This document shows positions 7,917 to 13,899 of a DNA stretch of 37,721 nucleotides, one piece after another. Positions within the stretch are counted from its first letter, which is position 1, and every line of letters starts with the position of its first letter. The stretch spans positions 1 to 37,721 of the forward strand of contig JAFZLL010000012.1 of assembly GCA_017551505.1 (NCBI GenBank), given 5' to 3'. The notes beneath the pieces were generated by a model, which did not search any database, was not told the origin of the DNA, and saw only the letters and a list, made by a program, of their open reading frames with translations. Source of the DNA: Eubacteriaceae bacterium. GTDB lineage: Bacteria; Bacillota; Clostridia; Eubacteriales; Anaerofustaceae. A program made the position numbers and the translations under genes.

Positions 7917-8395
7917 AGATACTTGAGTTGCTGGACAACCTGCAGTTCCAGATAGAAAATGCTCCCCATCTCCCATTCACCGACAAGGTGATCATGGAGA
8001 AAGACGATATCCTCGATCTTATCGATGAACTCAGGGAGGCTATACCGGAGGAAATCGCCGAGGGCATGCGCATCAAAGAAGACGAGGAAAAGATTCGCGA
8101 AAAAGCAAGGCGTGAAGCAGGAAGTCTGATCAAGGAAGCCAGGGAGCACAAGGCCCAGTTGATCGAGGAGAGCAGCGTTTCCGTCTCCGCACGAGAAGAA
8201 GCCGATCAAATTATAAAGGACGCTCAGCGCGAGGTCACCCGTATGCGCGCCAAAGCTACGGATTACATTACATCCCTCTTCGACGAAGCGCAGAACGATC
8301 TAAGGGAAACTATTGCTCTGATGGAAAAGAACAAGAAAGAACTTGCCGAGACAAAGAAATCTTTCACAAAGAGCGAAGAAGCGGATACAGAATAG
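7913..8395 (+). CDS. Coiled-coil protein encoded after coaD (ATP synthase subunit B/H-like helix)
   Basis: The 160-residue protein is almost entirely charged and helical. A short N-terminal part (MKILELLDNLQFQIENAP) is followed by DDILDLIDELREAIPEEI and a long Lys/Glu/Arg/Ala coiled coil (about 60-150). Genes like this are often found directly after coaD in Clostridia and are auto-annotated as ATPase or V-type subunit H because of the helix. I regard the true function as unknown. It is translationally coupled to coaD and ends the operon. Confidence 0.75.
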   Translation: MKILELLDNLQFQIENAPHLPFTDKVIMEKDDILDLIDELREAIPEEIAEGMRIKEDEEKIREKARREAGSLIKEAREHKAQLIEESSVSVSAREEADQIIKDAQREVTRMRAKATDYITSLFDEAQNDLRETIALMEKNKKELAETKKSFTKSEEADTE

Positions 8396-8402
8396 ATAGT
8401 GC

Positions 8403-8430
8403 AAAGGACACCCGATGGTGTCCTTTTTTA
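8403..8430 (+). terminator. Intrinsic terminator of the pdxY-prmC-rsmD-coaD operon
   Basis: A 10-bp stem (8403-8412/8417-8426) with a CGAT loop runs into a T6 tract, 7 bp after the last stop. The sequence becomes AT-rich immediately afterwards, so this is a natural edge of the host block. Confidence 0.9.
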
Positions 8431-8498
8431 AGATGCTGTTTTTCACTACCAGCCTTACACGAAACGAGGAGAATCGTTTTACAGTCTCGCCTTTTGAT

Positions 8499-8875
8499 GA
8501 ACTTTAACAAGAAATCAGTCAGTCTAACAACTGTAAACCCATTATCGTCCCTTGTCTCTCCGATTGGCTTATTCACGACCAACACCTTCTGTATCTCATA
8601 TCTCTAATCGAAGCGAATGGTTTAATCTCCTTTGTATTCTCATTTGACATATCTGCTTTTGCCTGTGTGTAGTAAAAGCGATTATTCTTCCTGGCATAAA
8701 AATCTATCTCATATGTTTTGCGAACACTCCTACAATCAGCGTCTTTTTCCACCGCCTCATAAGTGCCCACATTTACAAAATATCCATTGTGAATCGGCTC
8801 GTTGTATATAATGCTTTCAACCAGCTGACCTTCATCAGAAAAAACAAAGACCAACCTGGCATTATGCAGTCCGCT
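8499..8875 (-). pseudogene. Decayed C-terminal half of a DUF4143-type AAA ATPase
   Basis: Two adjacent minus-strand frames together give the C-terminal part of this family. The first (from about 8875) reads LVESIIYNEPIHNGYFVNVGTYE, then YEIDFYA...YYTQAK, which is the nuclease-like part, and PFASIRD. The second reads QKVLVVNKPIGETRDDNGFTV and LTDFLL, the usual C-terminal end. A frameshift near 8590 separates them. An in-frame TAA removes the N-terminal ATPase half, and the original stop after DFLL is missing. It belongs to a different lineage from the intact copy at 9100-10380. Confidence 0.7.
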
Positions 8876-8903
8876 TTACCGTCAATACTCCGTATACTAT
8901 TTT

Positions 8904-8916
8904 TGCGGATTCCGCA
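8904..8916. other. Small AT-flanked hairpin between the pseudogene and the repeat
   Basis: TGCGG/CCGCA arms around ATT are flanked by T-runs on both sides on the plus strand. It looks like a weak bidirectional terminator. Nothing else is evident between 8876 and the repeat at 8982. Confidence 0.35.
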
Positions 8917-8981
8917 TTTTTGTTATATAGACTGCTTGGCATATCGAAAAGTGTTCTCCGATTTTTGCGCCTTTAAAAGAG

Positions 8982-9033
8982 GCAGGTGAATAAATACAGA
9001 TTTACTCACCTACCCTGAAACAAAATGTCAAGG
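8982..9033. repeat. Hairpin-forming direct repeat, copy 1 (left of the ATPase gene)
   Basis: GCAGGTGAATAA...TTACTCACCTACC followed by TGTCAAG. The arms AGGTGAnTAA and TTAnTCACCT form a stem of about 10 bp with one internal mismatch. A close copy lies at 10526-10576, on the other side of the ATPase gene and in the same orientation. Confidence 0.6.
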
Positions 9034-9099
9034 ACTTTTTAATCCAGATGTACAAATCTGAGTCTGTTTCTTCAGTCTTCTTTTATCTCTCACGGCCCG

Positions 9100-10380
9100 T
9101 CAATTCTTTAAACATCCTATCGGGATAACAAAAACTCCGTCTTCCCGTTTATAGCCATATTGCGTTCCGGTAATGACAATTTTTAAATCAGGAAGTCTGA
9201 GCGGCACTTGTGTTTCTTTCTTGTTATACTCCTTAACTAATCGCTCTATTTCGTTCAGGTGTTCTGCGCCTTCATCCACTTCTGTTTGCCCAAGTTTTAT
9301 CTCTATTAACGCATACCTGCCGTCTTCCAAATGCAATACAGTATCTGCCTCAAGTCCCATTCTGTCATGGTAATAAGATATTCTACCGCCTTTAGCAGAT
9401 GAATAAATCTTTAAATCACGTATACACAAGCATTCAAAAAGAAATCCGAGTGTCTTATAGTCCCTTGAAAAGTATTCCGGTGAAACACCAAGCGCTGCAG
9501 CTGCAATTGACGGATCTACAAAATTGCGTTTTTTCGATGACCGGATTGAGGTTTTTGATCGTATGGAGGGGTTCCACGCCTCAATATCCTCAATCATCAT
9601 CAGTTTTTCGAATCCAGATATATAATCATAATATGTCTGTCTGGACATTTCACAGGTTGCCGTCACATCCGCCAGGATCGTTTTTGCTTCCGCCAAAGTG
9701 CACAGATTCCTGGAATAAGACCGCAGGATCGTGTTGGCCCAGACCGGATTACGTTTTACATTGTCGATCTTTGAGATATCTGTTTCACAGGTCTGTATAA
9801 ACAGGTCTTTGGCAACGGCAAGTTGTGCCCTCTCCGTTTTTCTGTTTAGACTGCCGGGCCAACCGCCTCTGCAGACCGCATATTTTATTCCGTCGATAGT
9901 CAGATCGGAGCGGCACCCATTAAAAGAACCCGGATCGTGAAAGAGCTCCATCAGTGACACTTCTCCGTTCGACTCCCCGCTTTCAAAAAGGCTCATAGGG
10001 TACATTTTCATACGGGATATTCTCAGCGTGCCGGTGTGAGGCGTATCAACGGTCACTGCACTGGATCCTGTCAGAATATACTGACCCACTTCACCGGTGT
10101 CATCCACATCTTTTCTGATCGCACCCCAGATCTTAGGCGCATCCTGCCATTCATCAAATAATATCGGCTTTTCGCCCTTGAGAAGATCTGATGGTTTTGT
10201 ATTCGCGATAAGCAGAAGATTTTCACGCTGATCTTCATCTTGAAACTCTACAAAGCTTTTGGAAAAATGCTTCCCTGTAGTTGTTTTTCCGCAGCCCTTT
10301 GGACCAAGGATCAAAGCAGCACCAAACGCTTCTATCTTCAGTGCAAGTTGCTCATCTGTGATCCTTCGTATATATTCCAT
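9100..10380 (-). CDS. AAA-family ATPase with C-terminal DUF4143 nuclease-like domain
   Basis: The 426-residue protein has Walker A G-P-K-G-C-G-K-T-T (26-34), Walker B PILFDEWQD (72-80) and sensor-like ILTGSSA. The C-terminal DUF4143 region has a PD-(D/E)xK-like pattern, EADTVLHLEDG...LIEIK. The family is abundant in gut Clostridia and Bacteroidetes and is poorly characterised. ATG 10380 is preceded by AGGTG; an upstream GTG (10389) is possible. It is AT-richer than the host block. It has a repeat-covered promoter and is flanked by direct repeats, which suggests a mobile or regulated module. Confidence 0.82.
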   Translation of the reverse strand: MEYIRRITDEQLALKIEAFGAALILGPKGCGKTTTGKHFSKSFVEFQDEDQRENLLLIANTKPSDLLKGEKPILFDEWQDAPKIWGAIRKDVDDTGEVGQYILTGSSAVTVDTPHTGTLRISRMKMYPMSLFESGESNGEVSLMELFHDPGSFNGCRSDLTIDGIKYAVCRGGWPGSLNRKTERAQLAVAKDLFIQTCETDISKIDNVKRNPVWANTILRSYSRNLCTLAEAKTILADVTATCEMSRQTYYDYISGFEKLMMIEDIEAWNPSIRSKTSIRSSKKRNFVDPSIAAAALGVSPEYFSRDYKTLGFLFECLCIRDLKIYSSAKGGRISYYHDRMGLEADTVLHLEDGRYALIEIKLGQTEVDEGAEHLNEIERLVKEYNKKETQVPLRLPDLKIVITGTQYGYKREDGVFVIPIGCLKN

Positions 10381-10416
10381 TACAAACACCTGCTTTCTCT
10401 TGATCGTAATGGTTGC

Positions 10417-10445
10417 ATTATAGCACGCGTTTTACATATTTGCAA
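10417..10445 (-). promoter_or_regulatory. Promoter of the DUF4143 ATPase gene
   Basis: On the minus strand an extended -10 (TGC-TATAAT, hexamer at 10417-10422) lies 17 bp from TTGCAA (10440-10445). The -35 hexamer falls inside the first of the phased repeats, so whatever binds the repeats would affect RNA polymerase directly. Confidence 0.65.
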
Positions 10446-10513
10446 TCATTTGATTGACATATTTGCATGATTTCGCCTGACAGTATTGTTCCTTTTTATT
10501 TGACATATTTGCA
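10434..10513. repeat. Phased repeats, 23-bp spacing, upstream of the ATPase gene
   Basis: ACATATTTGCA occurs exactly at 10434-10444, 10457-10467 and 10503-10513, with spacings of 23 and 46 bp. A degenerate copy (GACAGTATTGTT, from 10479) sits in the missing 23-bp phase. On the gene's strand the unit reads TGCAAATATGT(C/A)A. This looks like an operator array. Confidence 0.7.
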
Positions 10514-10525
10514 ACCATATAAATA

Positions 10526-10576
10526 GCAGGTGAATAAGCATCGACTTACTCACCTGCCCAAGTGCCACTTGTCAAG
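10526..10576. repeat. Hairpin-forming direct repeat, copy 2 (right of the ATPase gene)
   Basis: GCAGGTGAATAAGC...CTTACTCACCTGCC followed by TGTCAAG matches copy 1 at 8982. At the inner end of the stem an A-T pair in copy 1 is a G-C pair here, so pairing is kept while sequence changes. The same single A/C mismatch is present in both copies. Confidence 0.6.
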
Positions 10577-10614
10577 TACATTCTGATCAAAATTCATGGT
10601 TTTTTTGAAAACTA

Positions 10615-10644
10615 TTGACTTTCATGCCTCTGAACGACTATGAT
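10615..10644 (+). promoter_or_regulatory. Sigma-A type promoter of the candidate ncRNA
   Basis: TTGACT (10615-10620), an 18-bp spacer and TATGAT (10639-10644). The predicted start is at about 10650-10652, exactly where the first long stem (GGTTGTAG) begins. Confidence 0.65.
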
Positions 10645-10649
10645 AGCGG

Positions 10650-10828
10650 CGGTTGTAGCCAAGAAGTCCGGGTACAGTGTGCTTATACCACTCAAGTTTT
10701 GGTTCGACTCCAAATGCCACTACAACCACTCTGATTAGTCATACGGATGCGGTATGATGAAAGCAGCGTAACCAGCGGCACTTTGGGACGGACAGCTAAT
10801 CCGGGGCCCAGAGTGTCGGCTGGTTTTT
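10650..10828 (+). ncRNA. Candidate structured non-coding RNA, about 180 nt
   Basis: The segment has a promoter at its 5' side and an intrinsic terminator at its 3' side, and no convincing reading frame. Visible pairing: an 8-bp closing stem GGTTGTAG/CTACAACC (10651-10658/10720-10727). Inside it are a hairpin with AGTG/CACT arms (10676-10692) and a perfect tRNA-like T-arm, TTTGG-TTCGACT-CCAAA (10698-10714). Next come TCATAC/GTATGA (10739-10744/10752-10757) and the terminator stem. The part resembles tRNA only in its T-arm. I cannot assign a class; an Rfam covariance search (for example raiA-motif, tmRNA-like, 6S) would decide. Confidence 0.55.
10773..10828 (+). terminator. Long terminator hairpin ending the candidate ncRNA
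   Basis: CAGCGGCACTTTGGG pairs imperfectly (one bulge, G-U pairs) with CCCAGAGTGTCGGCTG. An inner CGGA/TCCG helix caps the hairpin, and TTTTTATT follows. The T-tract abuts the next promoter's -35 box. Confidence 0.65.
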
Positions 10829-10829
10829 A

Positions 10830-10858
10830 TTGACATAATCCCATTGATATGGTATAAA
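10830..10858 (+). promoter_or_regulatory. Strong promoter of the orphan gene at 10891
   Basis: TTGACA (10830-10835), a 17-bp spacer and TATAAA (10853-10858): a perfect -35 and a 5/6 -10. The predicted start near 10865 leaves a leader of about 26 nt that contains a TACCG/CGGTA hairpin (about 10867-10881) and no clear ribosome-binding site. Confidence 0.75.
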
Positions 10859-10890
10859 TAAATCCTTACCGGAACACGGTAAAATCTATA

Positions 10891-11634
10891 ATGCGTCTCG
10901 AAAAGACGCGTGCCCGTTATGGCACAGGTGATTTTTTGAAACTGAATAAGCGCAAGTGCAACATCAGTATCGAACTGGTACCTTGCGGAGCTGACATGCT
11001 GAAGATTATCTGGTGTATTGGCGAGGATCGTCACACCTTCCGGGCAAGCTCCGTTATGGGGTATCAGTTTTCTGCATTTGTAGGGGCAATGTATCAACTC
11101 TATTCTGAAGGATCTGATACCCACAGTCACAACCGTGGAACAGGCCACAAAGCGAGTTTTACTTATCCGGGCGGAGATGCCTCTCTTCAAGAGGACGAAG
11201 TGAGATCAATAACCAGGATTAACTGGGATGGAGAAGGGCCTTACTACAAAATAACACTGGACAGGAAATGTAAGCATTGGAATTATCCTGTTAAAGATGG
11301 CGAGGATCCGATTGAAATCAGTATCAGCAGCACGCGCAACGACCCATACACTTGCACAGTAGACGGACGCGATCTATGCTATGCAGTGGCAAAGGCCTAC
11401 ACAGAAGTAATAAAGAAGTATGGTTTCTATGGTTACTATTCATCTACTGGAGGCAACTGTAACGGTTTTGGTGATGTGATAGATCTCCACATGCTCCTGT
11501 TTATAAAGGCCTATGCACTTAACGTAATGGAAGTCCGTAAGCTTGAAACCGTATGGAAAGCTAAGCGCGGTTGGGAACATGCAGAAGGTACCTCTTTTGA
11601 TAAAGAGATAGAGCTTCTGCTTTTCGACATGTAA
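10891..11634 (+). CDS. Orphan protein of unknown function in the accessory region
   Basis: I do not recognise this 247-residue protein. It has no signal peptide or membrane helix. It is rich in aromatic and charged residues and in strand-like alternation (ITRINWDGEGPYYKITLDRK, about 109-128). The C-terminal half looks helical (GRDLCYAVAKAYTEVIKKYG, about 169-188; VIDLHMLLFIKAYALNVMEV). The ATG at 10891 lacks a Shine-Dalgarno sequence; with a leader of about 26 nt it may be translated by another route, or an internal start may be used. It follows the ncRNA candidate with its own strong promoter, and the pair may be one small accessory module. An immunity-type protein would fit the style, but there is no direct evidence. 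Confidence 0.6.
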   Translation: MRLEKTRARYGTGDFLKLNKRKCNISIELVPCGADMLKIIWCIGEDRHTFRASSVMGYQFSAFVGAMYQLYSEGSDTHSHNRGTGHKASFTYPGGDASLQEDEVRSITRINWDGEGPYYKITLDRKCKHWNYPVKDGEDPIEISISSTRNDPYTCTVDGRDLCYAVAKAYTEVIKKYGFYGYYSSTGGNCNGFGDVIDLHMLLFIKAYALNVMEVRKLETVWKAKRGWEHAEGTSFDKEIELLLFDM

Positions 11635-11651
11635 ACCATATAGATTGAGAA

Positions 11652-11701
11652 AACAACTGCAGACCCAAAATTCTAATCAGAGATAAAGGCCTGCAGTTGT
11701 T
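11652..11701 (-). terminator. 11-bp inverted repeat beyond tnpW, probable minus-strand terminator
   Basis: Arms 11652-11662 and 11691-11701 (AACAACTGCAG and its complement) enclose a 28-nt loop. Read on the minus strand, a TTTTC tract follows, so it can end transcripts coming from tnpW. The loop is long. It also stands just outside the likely left end of the mobile element, so it may belong to the neighbouring orphan gene instead. Confidence 0.5.
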
Positions 11702-11715
11702 GACTTTACCAGAAC

Positions 11716-11724
11716 GAACAATCT
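11716..11724. repeat. Candidate left-end inverted repeat of the mobile element
   Basis: GAACAATCT lies 13 bp outside the tnpW stop and matches in inverse orientation 22637-22645, about 110 bp upstream of the recombinase gene. Short imperfect inverted ends are known for Tn4451-type elements. Nine bases alone is weak evidence. Confidence 0.3.
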
Positions 11725-11736
11725 TGCCAGAGGCTC

Positions 11737-11931
11737 TTAAGCCGCTGGATCCGGATGATTTGCTTCGTTCATAAGCATCCTTTTGATTTTGTCATTAAGT
11801 GTCTCTTTGCTGTTATAGTTGAAGTGAATTCCGACGAGGTAAGTGACATCTCCGATGGTGGTCTTGATGCGAGACTCTGGCTCAGTGGCCGGAGTCTCTT
11901 TCACGTTCTCGATCTGGGTCTTAGCATCCAT
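11737..11931 (-). CDS. tnpW: Transposon-encoded protein TnpW family
   Basis: The 64-residue protein has the TnpW pattern: a variable N-terminus, then IGDVTYLVGIHFNYNSKETL and the closing DKIKRML (about 51-57). TnpW is a small conserved protein of unknown role encoded at the end of Tn4451-type elements distal to tnpX, which is its place here. The ATG at 11931 has GAGGA 8 bp upstream; an in-frame ATG at 11937 would leave only 2 bp. It overlaps the end of the upstream gene. Confidence 0.75.
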   Translation of the reverse strand: MDAKTQIENVKETPATEPESRIKTTIGDVTYLVGIHFNYNSKETLNDKIKRMLMNEANHPDPAA

Positions 11932-12241
11932 AGGCATCGTCCTCATCATCGAGATCATCGTCCTCGTCAACCTCAGCCTCCATATCCCAGCTGTAACGGT
12001 CAAGGCCGATGCTGTTGTCCATGTTCCACTTGGTCTGCCGGAGCAGTTCAGGCCAGACAAAATCGGAGATCTGGCCGATCTGCTCCTTCAGGATGAAAGC
12101 CTTCGTCCTGAGTTCTTCTTCCGGAAACACGGTGCAGACAGCGGCAAGCCGGTCCATGGTGTCCTTGCGGTCCTTCGTGCCGAACAGGGTGACGAGCAGA
12201 GCATCGTCAAAAGAGAGTTTCATAGCGTTGTTGTTCTTCAT
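11921..12241 (-). CDS. Small element-encoded protein with an acidic tail, unknown function
   Basis: The 106-residue protein starts MKNNNAMKLSFDDALLVTLFG, has a helical middle (DTMDRLAAVCTVFPEEELRTKA) and an acidic end (EAEVDEDDDLDDEDDAYGC). Proteins of this type are commonly found beside VapE/primase/TnpW genes in clostridial mobile elements, but no function is known to me. AAAGGA lies about 10 bp before the ATG. Its last codons overlap tnpW in another frame. It could be a replication accessory; that is a guess from position. Confidence 0.65.
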   Translation of the reverse strand: MKNNNAMKLSFDDALLVTLFGTKDRKDTMDRLAAVCTVFPEEELRTKAFILKEQIGQISDFVWPELLRQTKWNMDNSIGLDRYSWDMEAEVDEDDDLDDEDDAYGC

Positions 12242-12277
12242 GGTTTCATTATCCTTTCTTTGATTGATTGCGGGGTT

Positions 12278-12552
12278 GTCTACAAAGCTGTCTACGAACC
12301 CCTAAACACTTTTTCTGATTCCGGCGAACCCTTTTTCGTCCGAAATACTTTTTTACCCCTCGTAGACGTTTTTCGTTGACATCAATAGCAACTGTTCAGG
12401 AATAGCAAGGCTTTCCGGCCTTCCGGTATCACTTTTCCCTGTCTACGAACCGTCTACGGAGGGTGTCTACGGAGTTGCAAAAATCAAAAAGGGAAGTCCT
12501 CGTCCATGGCCGCCTGTTCCCAGTGGCCGTCCGTAGACATCCCTTCGTAGAC
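12278..12552. repeat. Iteron-like cluster of GTCTAC motifs, possible element origin
   Basis: GTCTAC occurs eight times in 275 bp. On the plus strand it begins at 12278, 12290, 12441, 12452 and 12465; on the minus strand it lies at 12362-12367, 12533-12538 and 12547-12552. Most copies extend to GTCTACGRA. Between the groups (12308-12373) lie four T-tracts 18-24 bp apart, like an unwinding region. The last two copies fall in the end of the helicase gene. The position beside primase and helicase genes suggests a replication origin. Confidence 0.6.
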
Positions 12553-13899
12553 ATCATCGACCCTTTCCCATCCCTTCTGTGAACCGTAATCCGTCCCGGT
12601 GAAGCGGCGCGGCTTGTCAAAGTAGCGCCAACCGGGGAGGGATCCTTCACGGATGAGCTGGTTCATGATGTCGTTGATCTCGTTCGTCTGCCACCTTTGC
12701 GGCTGTGCGAACTCGTTGTGAAGCGCTTCCTTAAATAGCTGCTTGGAGCATACCTTGTCCCCGGTGAAGTCCTGCATGAATGCCAGGATCAGGCCGGCAT
12801 CCACATCTTCCTGCATGAACAGTCTCTGTCTCTGCCGGACCTCGGCCTCTATCTCAGAGGAGAGCTTCAGCCTCACGTTGCCGGAGCGCCAGATCTCCAT
12901 CACCTCGGCCCACATCTGCCGGATGTATTCTCTGGATGCTTTTTCATCATCCAGAATGAATACCTCGGCTTCGCTTTCCTGACAGGCGATAGGCAGGAAC
13001 CGTCTGTTCCCGGTCCTGTCACTGGGCAGGAAACTGATCTTGTTCGTGGTCCCGGCGAACACACACTGCCTCGGCCTGTCCTTCGGATAGCGCTCATAGG
13101 GCGTGCGGTAGATCTCTTTCTGGCGGGAGAGGAAGCTCTTGATGGCCTCGTTACTCTTGGCATTGTTCGTGGCAAGCATTTCGGAAAGCTCGATGATCCA
13201 GTGGCCTTGAAGCTTTTCATAGACCTTTCCGCTTTCCAGATCCTTCAGGTCATCCGTGAACCACTCGTCATCCACTGCCAGAAGCCTGAAAAACGTCGAT
13301 TTCCCGGCTCCCTGATCACCGACCACACAGATGATATAGTCGAACTTGATCCCCGGCTTAAAGGCCCTTGAGACGGCTCCAAGCATGAAGAACTTCAGGA
13401 CCTCATAGGTGTAGTCACTGTCATCTGCTCCAAGGAAGTGCCGTAGAGCGAAACGGATCCTTTCCTGACCGTCCCATTCCAGACTGTTCAGGAAGTCCCT
13501 GACCGGATGATAGCTGTTCCTGTTCGCCACGATGTGAAGCGCTTCCTCGATCAGCTTCAGGGAACTGATACCGTAGGTCCTCTCACAGTACAGATGGATG
13601 TTGTATAAGTCATTGTCCGTTAGGGCCTTGCCGGAGCTTCCCCGGGTCCATCCGAGCGGCTTTACGATATCGACCCGCTGTGTCAGCTCGTTGTAGCGGA
13701 TCGCGCCTCTCAGGAGGGGATCATAGGACAGGATCAGCTCCGCGTTCGTGATACTGCTCTTGACCTGACCCTTCTCTGTCACATCCAGAAGATCCCGGAT
13801 CTCTTCCTCGGTCATATCCGGCTGGGCAAGTGCTGCCGCTTCGTGCAGAGCATTCGCCGTCACCGGAGCGATATTCCCGGATCCTTCTTTCAAGCGCAT
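12484..13899 (-). CDS. Virulence-associated E (VapE)-type replicative helicase/ATPase
   Basis: The 471-residue protein has Walker A G-D-Q-G-A-G-K-S-T (194-202), a DEWFTDDL segment, LQGHWIIELSEM (Walker B-like) and FAGTTNKISFLPSDRTGNRRF, the VapE/primase-C-terminal superfamily-3-like helicase signature. An N-terminal region of ~100 residues precedes it. In mobile elements such proteins pair with a CHC2 primase to replicate the excised element. AAGGAGG lies 3 bp before the ATG, inside the primase gene. The two frames overlap by 179 bp. Confidence 0.82.
   Translation of the reverse strand: MRLKEGSGNIAPVTANALHEAAALAQPDMTEEEIRDLLDVTEKGQVKSSITNAELILSYDPLLRGAIRYNELTQRVDIVKPLGWTRGSSGKALTDNDLYNIHLYCERTYGISSLKLIEEALHIVANRNSYHPVRDFLNSLEWDGQERIRFALRHFLGADDSDYTYEVLKFFMLGAVSRAFKPGIKFDYIICVVGDQGAGKSTFFRLLAVDDEWFTDDLKDLESGKVYEKLQGHWIIELSEMLATNNAKSNEAIKSFLSRQKEIYRTPYERYPKDRPRQCVFAGTTNKISFLPSDRTGNRRFLPIACQESEAEVFILDDEKASREYIRQMWAEVMEIWRSGNVRLKLSSEIEAEVRQRQRLFMQEDVDAGLILAFMQDFTGDKVCSKQLFKEALHNEFAQPQRWQTNEINDIMNQLIREGSLPGWRYFDKPRRFTGTDYGSQKGWERVDDVYEGMSTDGHWEQAAMDEDFPF

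Noticed and set aside
10649-10729. A tRNA gene or tRNA fragment (GCGGTTG...CAACCAC with a perfect T-arm)
   Set aside because: The acceptor ends pair only with one mismatch and an 8-nt excess after the T-arm. The D-arm lacks GG, and no normal anticodon loop fits. I report it instead as part of a structured RNA candidate.
12361-12552. A CRISPR array from the repeated GTCTAC motifs
   Set aside because: The repeats are only 6-9 bp, irregularly spaced, in both orientations and partly coding. No cas genes are in the window.
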